Of a stretch of DNA of 58,016 nucleotides, positions 18,403 to 27,616 are shown piece by piece (position 1 is the first letter of the stretch; each line of letters begins with the position of its first letter). The DNA is taken from the NCBI GenBank assembly GCA_905339215.1, contig CAJPFN010000127.1, forward strand, positions 1-58,016, read 5' to 3'. The translations under genes and the position numbers were made by a program. This stretch comes from Rhizobiaceae bacterium. GTDB taxonomy: Bacteria > Pseudomonadota > Alphaproteobacteria > Rhizobiales > Rhizobiaceae. The notes under the pieces are model-generated. The model worked only from the letters and a program-made list of their open reading frames with translations. It made no database searches and was not told the DNA's origin.

Positions 18403-20190
18403 TCAGAAGGCTTCGGCGGGCAGCGCCATCATCGCGTCGGCACCCGTCGACAGGCGGGCGAGGTGCGCGGCCGTTTCCGGCATGACGCGCTCCATATAGT
18501 AGCGGGCGGTGACCAGCTTCGCCTCGTGGAAGGAACCGGCGCCTTCGGCGAGCTTGGCCTGCGAGACCTTCGCCATGCGCGCCCACATGTAGCCGAGCGC
18601 GACAAGGCCGAAGAGGTGCAGGTAGTCGGTCGAGGCGGCACCGGCATTGTCCGGCTTGGCCATGGCGTTCTGCATCAGCCACATGGTCGCGGCCTGAAGG
18701 TCGTTCAGGCCCTTCTTCAACGCCTTGGTGAAGGGCGCCATCTTCTCGTCGGCGCGGTTCTCCTCGCAGAACTCGCCGACCTCCTTGAAGAAGGCCTGGA
18801 TGGCACGGCCGCCGTTCATTGCCAGTTTGCGGCCGACGAGGTCGAGCGCCTGGATGCCGTTGGCGCCCTCGTAGATCATGGCGATGCGGGCATCGCGCAC
18901 GAACTGGCTCATGCCGTGCTCTTCGATGTAGCCGTGGCCGCCGAACACCTGCTGCGCCATCACCGCGTGCTCGAAACCCTTGTCGGTGAGTACGCCCTTG
19001 ATGATGGGCGTCATCAGGCCGAGATGGTCATCGGCTGCCTGGCGGTCCTTGTCGTCGCCGGAGCGATGGGCGACGTCGGACTTGAGTGCGGTCCACAGAA
19101 CCAGCGCACGGCCGGCCTCGTTGAAGGCGCGCATGACCATCAGCTTGCGGCGGATGTCGGGGTGGACGATGATCGGGTCGGCCTTCTTGTCGGGCGCCTT
19201 GGCACCCGTGAGCGAGCGGCCCTGGATGCGCTCCCTGGCATAGGCGACGGCGTTCTGGTAGGCGATCTCGCCGATCGACAGGCCCTGCATGCCGACTCCG
19301 AGGCGCGCCTCGTTCATCATGACGAACATGGCCTTCAGGCCGCCGTTCTCCTGGCCGATAAGGAAGCCCTCCGCCTCGTCGTAGTTCATGACGCAGGTCG
19401 AGTTGCCGTGGATGCCCATCTTCTCCTCGATCGAGCCGCAGGAGACGGCGTTGCGCTCGCCCGGATTACCGTCGGCGTCGAGCTTGAACTTGGGCACGAT
19501 GAACAGCGAGATACCCTTGACGCCCTCCGGCGCGCCCTCGATGCGAGCGAGCACCAGGTGGATGATGTTCTCGCTCATGTCGTGCTCACCAGCCGAGATG
19601 AAAATCTTCTGGCCGGAAATCCTGTAAGAGCCGCTACCGGTCGGCACCGCCTTGGTGCGCAGCAGGCCGAGATCGGTGCCGCAATGGGGCTCGGTGAGAT
19701 TCATCGTGCCGGTCCAGGTGCCCTCTGCCATCTTCGGCACGAAGGTCCGCTTCTGCTCGTCGGAACCATGCTCGAGGATCGCGGCGATCGCGCCCTGGGT
19801 GAGGCCCGGATACATCATCAGCGCCATGTTGGCCGAGGAAAGATATTCGCCGACCGCCGAGTGGACCGTATAGGGCAGCCCCTGCCCGCCATATTCCGCC
19901 GGGATCGCCAGCGACATCCAGCCGCCCTCGCGGTACTGGTCATAGGCGTCCTTGAAGCCGTTCGGCGTGGTCACCGAGCCGTCATCATGGCGCACGCAGC
20001 CTTCGGCGTCGCCGACGCGATTGAGCGGGTGCATCACATTCTCGGCGAGCTTGGCCGCCTCGCCGAGGATTGCCTCGAGCACGTCGGGCGTGGCGTCGGA
20101 GAAACCGGGGAGGTTGCTGTAGCGCTCGTAGCCGAGCACGTCATTGAGGACATACAGCGTGTCCTGAACCGGCGCCTTGTAGGACGGCAT
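18403..20190 (-). CDS. Acyl-CoA dehydrogenase with C-terminal extension (FadE/DmdC-like)
   Basis: The 595-residue protein belongs to the long acyl-CoA dehydrogenases with an extra C-terminal helical domain. It starts [24 protein letters not shown], as in relatives. The ACAD core includes [68 protein letters not shown] (the latter with the usual catalytic Glu) and a C-terminal domain from about 470. Members act on fatty acyl-CoAs or 3-methylmercaptopropionyl-CoA, and the substrate here is unknown. ATG 20190 follows a GGAGGAAAG site. A MerR-type operator lies 84 bases upstream, with merR next to it, so it is probably a target of that regulator. Confidence 0.9.
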   Translation of the reverse strand: MPSYKAPVQDTLYVLNDVLGYERYSNLPGFSDATPDVLEAILGEAAKLAENVMHPLNRVGDAEGCVRHDDGSVTTPNGFKDAYDQYREGGWMSLAIPAEYGGQGLPYTVHSAVGEYLSSANMALMMYPGLTQGAIAAILEHGSDEQKRTFVPKMAEGTWTGTMNLTEPHCGTDLGLLRTKAVPTGSGSYRISGQKIFISAGEHDMSENIIHLVLARIEGAPEGVKGISLFIVPKFKLDADGNPGERNAVSCGSIEEKMGIHGNSTCVMNYDEAEGFLIGQENGGLKAMFVMMNEARLGVGMQGLSIGEIAYQNAVAYARERIQGRSLTGAKAPDKKADPIIVHPDIRRKLMVMRAFNEAGRALVLWTALKSDVAHRSGDDKDRQAADDHLGLMTPIIKGVLTDKGFEHAVMAQQVFGGHGYIEEHGMSQFVRDARIAMIYEGANGIQALDLVGRKLAMNGGRAIQAFFKEVGEFCEENRADEKMAPFTKALKKGLNDLQAATMWLMQNAMAKPDNAGAASTDYLHLFGLVALGYMWARMAKVSQAKLAEGAGSFHEAKLVTARYYMERVMPETAAHLARLSTGADAMMALPAEAF

Positions 20191-20273
20191 GGGGGTCTTT
20201 CCTCCGAAAACGCGTAATTCGCGTCCTCCGTAGGAGGACACGACAAAACTATCGGAAAGTCATTTAGCAAATA

Positions 20274-20295
20274 TTGACGTTTGCGTAAACGTCAA
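20274..20295. promoter_or_regulatory. Candidate MerR operator before the large acyl-CoA dehydrogenase gene
   Basis: The 22-bp inverted repeat TTGACGTTT-GCGT-AAACGTCAA has perfect 9-bp arms. It lies 84 bases upstream of the dehydrogenase start. Its reverse complement is identical at 21 of 22 positions to the site at 36059-36080 before the nitronate monooxygenase gene. This resembles the TTTACGT-type boxes described for MerR-family LiuR regulators of acyl-CoA degradation, from memory of comparative studies. Confidence 0.65.
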
Positions 20296-20348
20296 TTTTT
20301 TCCGGTGAGCGTTTTTCCACCGGCGGCTTGATCGAATGGAGGGGAACG

Positions 20349-20382
20349 AAAAAGGGCGGCGGCCCATCCGGACCGCCGCCCC
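20349..20382 (-). terminator. Rho-independent terminator of merR
   Basis: Read on the minus strand, a 9-bp GGGCGGCGG/CCGCCGCCC stem with a 10-base loop is followed directly by TTTTT. It lies about 45 bases after the merR stop. This is the clearest intrinsic terminator in the window and implies that merR and the downstream dehydrogenase gene have separate transcripts. Confidence 0.85.
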
Positions 20383-20424
20383 GTCGAATTCGCCGGCGTT
20401 TGCTCAGCGGAATTCCTGACGCCC

Positions 20425-20880
20425 TTACTGACCCGCGGACGCCTGCCGATCGGCGAGCGCGCGGCGCACATGCGAGATCGCGCCGGTAAGATCGGAAATC
20501 GCCTCGTCGATCGCATCGCGCTGCTTCTGCAGCCGAGCGAGCTGCTTTTCCGACTTGTCGAGCGCCATCTTGAGCTGGCGCGCGTTGGTTCCCTTCGGAT
20601 CGTAGAGATCGATCATCTGCTTCACGTCGCGAAGCGAGAAGCCGACCTTGCGGCCGAGAAGAATGAGCTTGAGCCGCGCCCTGTCGCGACGCGAATAGAG
20701 GCGCGTGGCCCCTTCCCGCCGCGGCGAGATCAGCCCCTTGTCCTCATAGAAGCGCAGCGCCCGGAGCGTCACTCCGAACGTTTTCGCCATCTCGCCGATG
20801 CGCACGTAGGTATCGGTCGTTTCTGCGGAAATATCCATTTCGGCTGCCGCATTGCCAGCCTCTGACCAGTTGTTTTCCAT
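20425..20880 (-). CDS. MerR-family transcriptional regulator (LiuR-like)
   Basis: The 151-residue protein has a winged helix at about 25-95 (YVRIGEMAKTFGVTLRALRFYEDKGLISPRREGATRLYSRRDRARL) and a C-terminal dimerisation coiled coil (LKMALDKSEKQLARLQKQRDAIDEAI). No metal-binding cysteines are present, so it is not a metal sensor. MerR proteins of this kind near acyl-CoA dehydrogenase genes, such as LiuR, regulate acyl-CoA catabolism in response to CoA intermediates. ATG 20880 has GGGAAA upstream; a TTG at 20925 would give a longer form. A related half-site (20988-21003) lies in its own promoter. Confidence 0.85.
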   Translation of the reverse strand: MENNWSEAGNAAAEMDISAETTDTYVRIGEMAKTFGVTLRALRFYEDKGLISPRREGATRLYSRRDRARLKLILLGRKVGFSLRDVKQMIDLYDPKGTNARQLKMALDKSEKQLARLQKQRDAIDEAISDLTGAISHVRRALADRQASAGQ

Positions 20881-21093
20881 TGCGCTTTCCCAGATGCGGC
20901 TGCCGATCGCGACCGCTTCGAGCAAAGGCGCCTGGGGCTGCGCTTCGCCCGCGTTTCTAAAAGAAAAGAGGCGCGGGGACCACGCCTCTTACGTTTACGT
21001 AAGCAAATAGCGATCACCGCCCCGGTTTACAAGGGCGACGGGCGCATGCCTGCCATGCAATCCGGCAATTAGTTTCCGCCACGGTAAGGTTGG

Positions 21094-21110
21094 TTAACGC
21101 CTTGTTTACC
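21094..21110 (+). promoter_or_regulatory. CtrA-like half-matching site before podJ
   Basis: TTAACGCCTTGTTTACC has the spacing of a CtrA box (TTAA, seven bases, TTAAC) but one mismatch in the second half. It lies about 194 bases before the podJ ATG. In Caulobacter podJ is cell-cycle regulated, which makes the site plausible but unproven. Confidence 0.3.
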
Positions 21111-21218
21111 ACGTTCGGGGAATTGTGGACACGTCGGTATCCCGTGCTTCTCCTGTTTTTGCTTGTTTCACGGTCTTCGAGGCGGGGGCGAAAGCCCCGA
21201 GGGCACGAGAACGCCCTG

Positions 21219-21303
21219 CCGTGCGTCCGACGGTCGCACCGCCACCGACGACGATTTGGCGAGCCGGTCTTCCGCCGGCACGGTTTGGCAAACGGACGTT
21301 TCG
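21219..21303 (+). other. Upstream in-frame extension of podJ, probably untranslated
   Basis: The podJ frame stays open leftwards to 21163. The extra 47 codons are Arg/Gly/Ser/Thr-rich (ESPEGTRTPCRASDG) and do not look like the coiled-coil protein, and no ribosome binding site precedes them. They are therefore treated as 5' leader. Confidence 0.4.
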
Positions 21304-24300
21304 ATGAACAGCAAGCGGTCCTATCTCGACACATTGAACGCCGGACGGTCGAGGCGGCAAAGCGTCTCGCTCGAGGAACTGAACCGTTCCCTGCAGAATC
21401 TCGAGAGTCGGCTCGACCGGGGCGGCGAACCGATACCGGACCGCCGCCACCCGGATCCGGCAGAGCCCTTCGGCCACCGGCGCGGCGGATACGACCAGCC
21501 GCAGGCGAAAGCCTGGGATGAGCCGAGGTCGTCCTCGCGGATGCAGCCGGGAGCATCCTACCAGGCGCTTGCCCGCGATATCGATCGTGTCCGCGGCCAG
21601 GAGGAAGGCGCGGCCTCGATCGGGCGCATTGCCGGAGAGTTGAAGGGTCTGCGCGAGGAACTCCGCCATCAGATGACGGCCGGAATCCGCCGGGAATTCG
21701 ACGCACTGCGGACCGAGATCTCACGCGCCTACGCGAGCCAGCCGTCCGCAAGGGACGGCGCCGAACTGGGCGCCGAATTCGAGCGGCTCTCCGAAACCAT
21801 CCAGCAACTTGCCGAGCGGAGCGACGACCGCGGCGTCAGCATGCTGCGGCAAGAAATCGAACAGGTGAGAGGCGCTCTCGACGCCCTGGCGCGTGAGGAG
21901 ACGGTGCGGGCAGTCGACCGCCGATGGGACGACTTCGACAAGCGCTGGACGCGGTTTGAGGACAGCTACGCGCAGCGCTCGAAGCCGGTCGCCGATCCGG
22001 CGCTCGACGCCCTCAACAAGCGGCTCGAGCAGATCAACGAAGCCGTGAGCGGCCTGCCCGAATCGCTGTCGTTGCGGTCGCTGGAGGAGAAGGTGCGCGT
22101 ACTCGCGGCCGCGCTCGACCATTTCGCGAGCCAGCAGGACCAGAAGGGCTACGACACGTTCGCCCTGATCGAGGAACGTCTCGACGAGATCTCCCGTGCG
22201 ATCGTGGCGTCGAGCGCGGCAGCCAGCACGCCGCACTTCGATCCCGAGCCGTTCGAACGCATCGAAGCCCGGATCGCTTCATTGGCGCGGCAGGTCGAGG
22301 AACTGACGGAAGACCGGCCCCTCGCCGAGGTGATCGCCCGGCTCAACACGCTGGCACAGCAGGTCGACGAACTCGCCACCCGCGGAAAGGGTCCCGATAA
22401 GGCGATGGAACGCCTCGGCAAGCAGATCGCCGCCGTGGCCGAGCGCATCGAGCGGATGCCGGCGACGCCGGACGTCGAGCCGATCTTGCGCGGCATCGAG
22501 CAGCGCTTCGATGTCCTGTCGCAGGCGCTCGACCGGCGGCAGGACGCCGCGGTCGAATACGGCCAGAGCCTGTTCCGCGATCTCGAGCAGCGCCTCAACG
22601 AGGTGGCCGGACGGATCGACGCGAGCCGTCCCTCAATCGACCCTAACCAGGTGATGCGCGAGATCGAACAGCGGTTCATGTCGCTCACGGAGACGATCGA
22701 CCGCCGCCAGGGGGATGCCATGGAGCATGGCGAGACCATGCTCCGCGACCTCGAACGTCGCCTCGAGCAGGTTACTTCCAGGCTCGACGAGCGGCAGGCC
22801 ATACCCGCTTTCGACGACAGCGGCATCATGAGCGCGATCGACGCGCGGTTCGCCGAATTCGCGCGCAGGCTGGAGACGCCGCGGCCCGAGACCGGCGGCG
22901 AGGCGATGAAGGAGGTCGAAGCCCGGCTGGAGGATATTTCCTCCAGGCTCGAGTCGTCGGCCGCACAGATCGCCATGATCGACCCGGCGATCATCCGCGA
23001 CCTGGAGTCCCAGGTTGCCGAACTGTCGGCGCACCTGTCGCGGCCGAGCGCACCGCTTCCCGAACGGGAGGATATCGCGCCGCGTCTCGAGGAGATCGAA
23101 CGCTCGATATCGGCCAGCAGGGATTCGATCCTCGAAGCGGCGCGCGAAGCAGCGCAGCAAGCCGTCGCCGGATTGTCGGGCGGCAGCGCGGATGCCGCGG
23201 CCGTGACCGGCCTTGCAGAGGACCTCAAGGCACTCGAGGCACTCACCCGGCGCTCCGACGAAAGAAACACCAAGACCTTCGAAGCGATCCACGACACGCT
23301 GCTGAAGATCGTCGACCGTCTCGGGACGATCGAGCAGGAGGCGGAGACGAAACCCACCGCCGTACTGCCGCCGGTCGCCCCGGCTGCGTCAGCGATGGTG
23401 CAAGTCGCGGAGGCCCCCTCCATCGAGACTGACGATACCTTTCCGCCGATCGATGTGGAGCCTTTCGGCTCGGGTCCCGCGCCACGACGCAGTCCTGCCG
23501 AAGCGGCCGCGGCGGCCGCGGTGGCGGCGATGGGTTCGGAGGAAGGCGAAGGCACGGAACAGCCCCGGCGCGTGCGTTCGATGCTGGGCGGCCTGACGCG
23601 TGCTTTTTCCGGCCGCAAGAACAAGGAGGAGCCGGTGCTCGCCGGCAATGCCGACCCCCAGGCGCCGACGCCACCGCCGAGCGTGGAACTCGATCAGCCG
23701 CTCGATCCCAAGGCTGCCAACAGGCCTCTCGAGCCAGGATCGGGCGCACCCGACGTCGAAGCGATCATGAAGCGCGTTCGCGGCGAACGCCCGCAGGCCG
23801 GTCGCCAGGGCGAAGCGGAGACTGCGCGCTCCGATTTCATCGCGGCAGCGCGGCGCGCCGCCCAGGCCGCAGCCGCCGAAGCCGGGACGATTCGGCGAAG
23901 CGAGCAAAGCAGCGACGCCAAGAAGTCGTCGGGAATCGCGAATCTCCTGCGCCGCCGGCGCAAGCCAATCCTGATGGGTGCGGTGGCAATCATGCTGGCG
24001 CTGGCCGGCCTTCAGCTCGGCAAAGCCTTCTTCGCCGGCGATCCTCAGGTCGCCGACGGTGGCGCCGAACCGACAACTCTCGGAACGGCTTCGCAAGGCG
24101 TTCCCACGACGACGCCCACCTCCGTCGAAGACAACACGCGTGAACCGGAGGACGTTTCCCCGATCGAGACCGCCGCCGTCGCCGAGCCGCGACCGGCGCG
24201 GCAGGCCACGGAGACCGCGCAAGCAGCGGCAACCGCGACCACTCCCGTCCCGCCGACGGCCGAGGCAGCCGCTCCGATCGACAGCAGCGCACAAGTGACC

Positions 24301-25191
24301 CCAGTGCCTGCCGCGGCCAACGAGGAGATCGCTGGCTTCGAGCCGGTCCCGGTCGAAGCGGGACCAGTGGCGCTGCGCGAAGCGGCTGATTCCGGGGATC
24401 CAAAGGCACTGTTCGAGGTCGGTTCGCGCTATGCCGAAGGCCGCGGCGTGAAGTCCGACATGACCGCTGCAGCGAAATGGTACGAGCGCTCCGCCGAACT
24501 GGGCTTCGCGCCGGCGCAGTACCGGATCGGCAATTTCCTCGAAAAGGGGACCGGCGTCGAACGCAGCATCGCAAAGGCGAAGACGTGGTATCAGCTGGCG
24601 GCCGAGCAGGGCAACGCGAGTGCCATGCACAACCTCGCCGTTCTCTACGCGATGGGTGCGGACGGCGTCGCCGACAACGACTCCGCAGCTCGCTGGTTCA
24701 CCAAGGCCGCCGAACTCGGAGTGAAGGACAGCCAGTTCAATCTCGGCATTCTCTCGGCCAAGGGCGTCGGCGTGCCGCAGGACCTCGAGGAGTCCTACAA
24801 GTGGTTCGCGCTCGTCGCCAAGGCCGGCGACCGCGACGCGGCGGCCAAGCGCGACGAGGTCGCCAATGCGCTGCGCCCTGAGCAGCTCGCCCGCGCTCGC
24901 GCCACGGTGGAACTGTGGAAGCCCAAACCCGTCGATCCCGAAGCGAACGTCGTCGAGATTCCCGAGGGTTGGGGAGAGCCCGGTACCAAGACCGCCAGCG
25001 TCGACATGAAGAAGGCGATCGCCAACGTCCAGAAGATCCTGAACAAGAACGGCTACGAGGCCGGCGGCGCCGACGGCGTCATGGGCGAGAAGACGAAGGC
25101 CGCCATCATGGCCTTCCAGACGGACAACGGCCTCGAGCCGACCGGGGAAATCGACGAGAAGCTGGTCAAGCTGCTCCTGGAAAAGAAGTGA
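21304..25191 (+). CDS. podJ: PodJ-like polar localization factor
   Basis: The 1295-residue protein has the PodJ layout. The cytoplasmic N-terminal part (about 1-740) is a long coiled coil rich in Glu/Arg/Gln, with repeated EQRF, DRRQ and LE-R-L heptads. An acidic, proline-rich linker follows, then one membrane span at about 889-906 (ILMGAVAIMLALAGLQLG). The periplasmic part carries about four Sel1 repeats (about 1025-1180; ALFEVGSRYAEGRGVKSDM) and a C-terminal peptidoglycan-binding domain (NVQKILNKNGYEAGGADGVMGEKTKAAIMAFQ). PodJ marks the new pole in Caulobacter and Agrobacterium and organises polar growth and division factors. ATG 21304 opens MNSKRSYLDTLNAGRSRRQS; no good Shine-Dalgarno is seen. 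A terminator follows it. Confidence 0.9.
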   Translation: MNSKRSYLDTLNAGRSRRQSVSLEELNRSLQNLESRLDRGGEPIPDRRHPDPAEPFGHRRGGYDQPQAKAWDEPRSSSRMQPGASYQALARDIDRVRGQEEGAASIGRIAGELKGLREELRHQMTAGIRREFDALRTEISRAYASQPSARDGAELGAEFERLSETIQQLAERSDDRGVSMLRQEIEQVRGALDALAREETVRAVDRRWDDFDKRWTRFEDSYAQRSKPVADPALDALNKRLEQINEAVSGLPESLSLRSLEEKVRVLAAALDHFASQQDQKGYDTFALIEERLDEISRAIVASSAAASTPHFDPEPFERIEARIASLARQVEELTEDRPLAEVIARLNTLAQQVDELATRGKGPDKAMERLGKQIAAVAERIERMPATPDVEPILRGIEQRFDVLSQALDRRQDAAVEYGQSLFRDLEQRLNEVAGRIDASRPSIDPNQVMREIEQRFMSLTETIDRRQGDAMEHGETMLRDLERRLEQVTSRLDERQAIPAFDDSGIMSAIDARFAEFARRLETPRPETGGEAMKEVEARLEDISSRLESSAAQIAMIDPAIIRDLESQVAELSAHLSRPSAPLPEREDIAPRLEEIERSISASRDSILEAAREAAQQAVAGLSGGSADAAAVTGLAEDLKALEALTRRSDERNTKTFEAIHDTLLKIVDRLGTIEQEAETKPTAVLPPVAPAASAMVQVAEAPSIETDDTFPPIDVEPFGSGPAPRRSPAEAAAAAAVAAMGSEEGEGTEQPRRVRSMLGGLTRAFSGRKNKEEPVLAGNADPQAPTPPPSVELDQPLDPKAANRPLEPGSGAPDVEAIMKRVRGERPQAGRQGEAETARSDFIAAARRAAQAAAAEAGTIRRSEQSSDAKKSSGIANLLRRRRKPILMGAVAIMLALAGLQLGKAFFAGDPQVADGGAEPTTLGTASQGVPTTTPTSVEDNTREPEDVSPIETAAVAEPRPARQATETAQAAATATTPVPPTAEAAAPIDSSAQVTPVPAAANEEIAGFEPVPVEAGPVALREAADSGDPKALFEVGSRYAEGRGVKSDMTAAAKWYERSAELGFAPAQYRIGNFLEKGTGVERSIAKAKTWYQLAAEQGNASAMHNLAVLYAMGADGVADNDSAARWFTKAAELGVKDSQFNLGILSAKGVGVPQDLEESYKWFALVAKAGDRDAAAKRDEVANALRPEQLARARATVELWKPKPVDPEANVVEIPEGWGEPGTKTASVDMKKAIANVQKILNKNGYEAGGADGVMGEKTKAAIMAFQTDNGLEPTGEIDEKLVKLLLEKK

Positions 25192-25220
25192 CCTAACGGC
25201 AACGGTTCGATGCGCGAGGG

Positions 25221-25250
25221 GCAGGCGGGATTTCCCGCCTGCGCCATTTT
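25221..25250 (+). terminator. Rho-independent terminator of podJ
   Basis: GCAGGCGGG (25221-25229) pairs with CCCGCCTGC (25234-25242) around ATTT, and GCCATTTT follows. It starts 30 bases after the podJ stop and reads on the plus strand. Confidence 0.8.
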
Positions 25251-25386
25251 AACCTCGCGTGCCAAAGCCGTTTGACTTCGCCTGCCGGTCGGCCCAAGAA
25301 CAGCCTGATTTTCCGGGCAAGTGCCTATTGGGGAAGAGGTTTCCGGGATCGGGCAGGCATGCCCGCAGAAGAGTCGAGCAAGACGG

Positions 25387-26310
25387 GTGGGCATCTATCT
25401 GCCGATAGCCGAAATGTCGGTCAACATCCTCGTCCTCCTGGCGATGGGCGCGGCGGTCGGCTTCCTGTCGGGCATGTTCGGCGTCGGCGGCGGATTTCTC
25501 ATCACACCCCTGCTGATCTTCTACAACATCCCCCCCGCCATCGCCGTTGCGACCGGCGCGAACCAGGTCATCGCCTCGTCGTTCTCCGGGGCCCTCGCGC
25601 ATTTCAAGCGCGGCACGCTCGACGTCAAGCTCGGCACGGTACTGCTGCTCGGGGGCATCGCCGGTTCGTCGATCGGCGCCTATGTGTTCGCCCTATTGCG
25701 GCGGCTCGGCCAGCTCGATCTCTTCATTTCGATATTCTACGTGGTCTTCCTCGGCATCGTCGGCGGGCTGATGCTCGTCGAGAGCGTCAACGCCATCCGC
25801 AAGGCGCGCGGCGGAACGACGCAGCCGATCAAGAAGTCGGGCCAGCACAACTGGATCCACCGCCTGCCCCTCAAGATGCGGTTCCGCACCTCCAAGCTGT
25901 TCGTCAGCGTCATTCCCGTTATCGGCATCGGCGTCGGCATAGGTTTTCTCGCCGCCATCATGGGCGTCGGCGGCGGCTTCATCATGGTCCCGGCGCTGAT
26001 CTACCTGCTCAAGGTACCGACCAACGTCGTCGTCGGCACGTCGCTCTTCCAGATCATCTTCACCGCGGCCTTCACGACAATCGTGCATTCGACGGCGAAC
26101 CAGACGGTCGACGTCATCCTCGCCTTCCTTCTGATGGTCGGCGGCGTCGCCGGCGCGCAGTACGGCGCCAAGGTGGGTCAGCGACTGCGCGGCGAGCAGT
26201 TGCGCGCGTTGCTAGCCCTGCTCGTGCTGGCCGTGGCGCTCAGGCTGGCATTCGACCTGTTCGTACCGCCGCAAAACTTCTATTCCCTGACCTCGCTGGG
26301 CGCGAGCTGA
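25387..26310 (+). CDS. TauE/SafE-family sulfite/anion exporter
   Basis: The 307-residue integral membrane protein has two similar halves. Each carries the family Gly motif, GMFGVGGGFLITPLLIFYN (about 28-46) and IMGVGGGFIMVPALIYLL (about 195). About eight membrane spans are visible. It opens with GIYLPIAEMSVNILVLLAMGAAVGFL, the usual alphaproteobacterial start, which sets the start at GTG 25387 rather than the longer frame from 25321. TauE/SafE proteins move sulfite, sulfonates or related anions. The TIGR02186 gene follows after three bases, and this pairing is common in Rhizobiales, so the two probably work together. Confidence 0.85.
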   Translation: MGIYLPIAEMSVNILVLLAMGAAVGFLSGMFGVGGGFLITPLLIFYNIPPAIAVATGANQVIASSFSGALAHFKRGTLDVKLGTVLLLGGIAGSSIGAYVFALLRRLGQLDLFISIFYVVFLGIVGGLMLVESVNAIRKARGGTTQPIKKSGQHNWIHRLPLKMRFRTSKLFVSVIPVIGIGVGIGFLAAIMGVGGGFIMVPALIYLLKVPTNVVVGTSLFQIIFTAAFTTIVHSTANQTVDVILAFLLMVGGVAGAQYGAKVGQRLRGEQLRALLALLVLAVALRLAFDLFVPPQNFYSLTSLGAS

Positions 26311-26313
26311 CCG

Positions 26314-27111
26314 ATGACGTCGTTCCGCACCCTCTTCGTCCTGGCCGTCGTCGCCCTGTCCGCGGGGCTCGGACCGGCGCTAGCGCAGGCGCAGGAAGGC
26401 AATCCCGAAAAGATCGAGATCGGCCTCTCCACCGACCTCATCGCCATCACGGCGGACTTCTCCGGCGCCGACCTGACCATATTCGGCGCACTCGACAACG
26501 CAGATCCGCTGATCAACCGGCAGGGCCGCTACGACGTGATCGTGGTGCTCGAAGGCCCGGCGCGACCTGTCGTAGTGCGCCGCAAGGACCGCGTCTTCGG
26601 CGTATGGATGAACACGGTTTCGGAGACCTTCGTCAATGTGCCGGTGTCCTACGCCGTCGCCACGACGCGGCAGATGCAGGACATCACGGACGCCAACAAC
26701 TACCGGCAGCTTTCGCTCGGCGCCGAGAACCTTTACGTCGAACCGCTCGACCGCACGGAGGCTCCGGCAACGATCGAGGAATTCACGCGCGCTTTGCGTG
26801 ACCGCAAGAAGGCGTCGGGCCTTTACAACGAGCGCATCGGCGGCGTGCAGTTCCTTTCGCAGAACCTTTTTCGCGCGACCGTCTCGCTTGCGCCGAACAT
26901 TCCCGTCGGCACACACAAGGCGCGCGCCTTCCTGTTCCGCAACGGCGTCTTCCTCATGGAGACGTCGGCCCCACTCGCCATCGTCAAGTCCGGCTTCGAG
27001 CAGTGGGTCTATCGCTCGTCGATCGACTACGGCCTCCCATACGGCATCTTCGCCGTGGCATTGGCGATGCTGACGGGCTGGCTCGGCCGCATCGTCTTCC
27101 GCAGGGATTGA
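26314..27111 (+). CDS. TIGR02186 family membrane protein
   Basis: The 265-residue protein has a signal peptide (about 1-26, cut after GPALAQAQ). A large beta-rich extracytoplasmic domain follows (ADFSGADLTIFGALDNADPLINRQGRYDVIVVLEGP; FRNGVFLMETSAPLAIVKSGFEQWVYRSS). One C-terminal membrane span is at about 240-258 (YGIFAVALAMLTGWLGRIVF). The family (Alph_Pro_TM) is conserved in alphaproteobacteria with no known function. It starts three bases after the exporter stop, which makes it an accessory subunit by position. Confidence 0.85.
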   Translation: MTSFRTLFVLAVVALSAGLGPALAQAQEGNPEKIEIGLSTDLIAITADFSGADLTIFGALDNADPLINRQGRYDVIVVLEGPARPVVVRRKDRVFGVWMNTVSETFVNVPVSYAVATTRQMQDITDANNYRQLSLGAENLYVEPLDRTEAPATIEEFTRALRDRKKASGLYNERIGGVQFLSQNLFRATVSLAPNIPVGTHKARAFLFRNGVFLMETSAPLAIVKSGFEQWVYRSSIDYGLPYGIFAVALAMLTGWLGRIVFRRD

Positions 27112-27115
27112 GGCC

Positions 27116-27598
27116 ATGGCCGGGCCCTTCGACATAGATCGGACCGACGGAGAGGCAACATCCGCCAACCGCACAGCCGTCCGCCTTGGAATGCTCGGCG
27201 CCCTGCCCTTCCTCATCCTGTCCCTATGGCTCGCCGGAATCGCCGGCGACCATCCGTGGCGGGCGACGACCATCCTGCTGCTGACGCAATATTCGGCAGT
27301 GGTGCTGTCGTTCCTCGGCGGGATACGATGGGGCCTCGCGATGCGCCGCGCCACAAGCCCGGCGCGGACGCTCGACATGGCGATGACCATCCTGCCGCCG
27401 CTGGTCGCCTGGGCCAGCCTTTCCGTGCCGCTTCCCTACACCTTCGCTGCTCTCGCGGCCGCGTTTGCGGCCCATGGCGCATGGGATGCCTTCGCCGTCC
27501 ATTCGGGCGCGGCGCCTTACTGGTACGGCAGGCTTCGCGGCGGGCTGACAACCGTCGTGGTCGCGGCGCTTGTGCTGGCGTTCTTCGCGACGGGCTGA
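27116..27598 (+). CDS. DUF3429 family membrane protein
   Basis: The 160-residue protein has four or five membrane helices (LGMLGALPFLILSLWLAG, TTILLLTQYSAVVLSFLGGIRWG and others) and the family motif SFLGGIRWGLAM. The family function is unknown. It starts five bases after the TIGR02186 gene, so the three plus-strand genes 25387-27598 are likely one transcript. It ends 18 bases before the convergent pdeM gene. Confidence 0.85.
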   Translation: MAGPFDIDRTDGEATSANRTAVRLGMLGALPFLILSLWLAGIAGDHPWRATTILLLTQYSAVVLSFLGGIRWGLAMRRATSPARTLDMAMTILPPLVAWASLSVPLPYTFAALAAAFAAHGAWDAFAVHSGAAPYWYGRLRGGLTTVVVAALVLAFFATG

Positions 27599-27616
27599 GG
27601 TTCCCCCGGCCGGCCC

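Larger units (their letters stand above)
20881..21303. promoter_or_regulatory. Divergent merR/podJ intergenic region
   Basis: This 423-bp region holds no supported gene. At 20988-21003 is CTTACGTT-TACGTAAG, which shares ACGTTTACG with the two MerR-type boxes but has a different centre, so it is a weaker candidate autoregulatory site 108 bases from merR. At 21094-21108 TTAA-N7-TTTA resembles the CtrA recognition pattern TTAA-N7-TTAA with one mismatch, in the region that should hold the podJ promoter. An open frame extends podJ upstream to 21163, but it lacks the family start. Confidence 0.4.
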
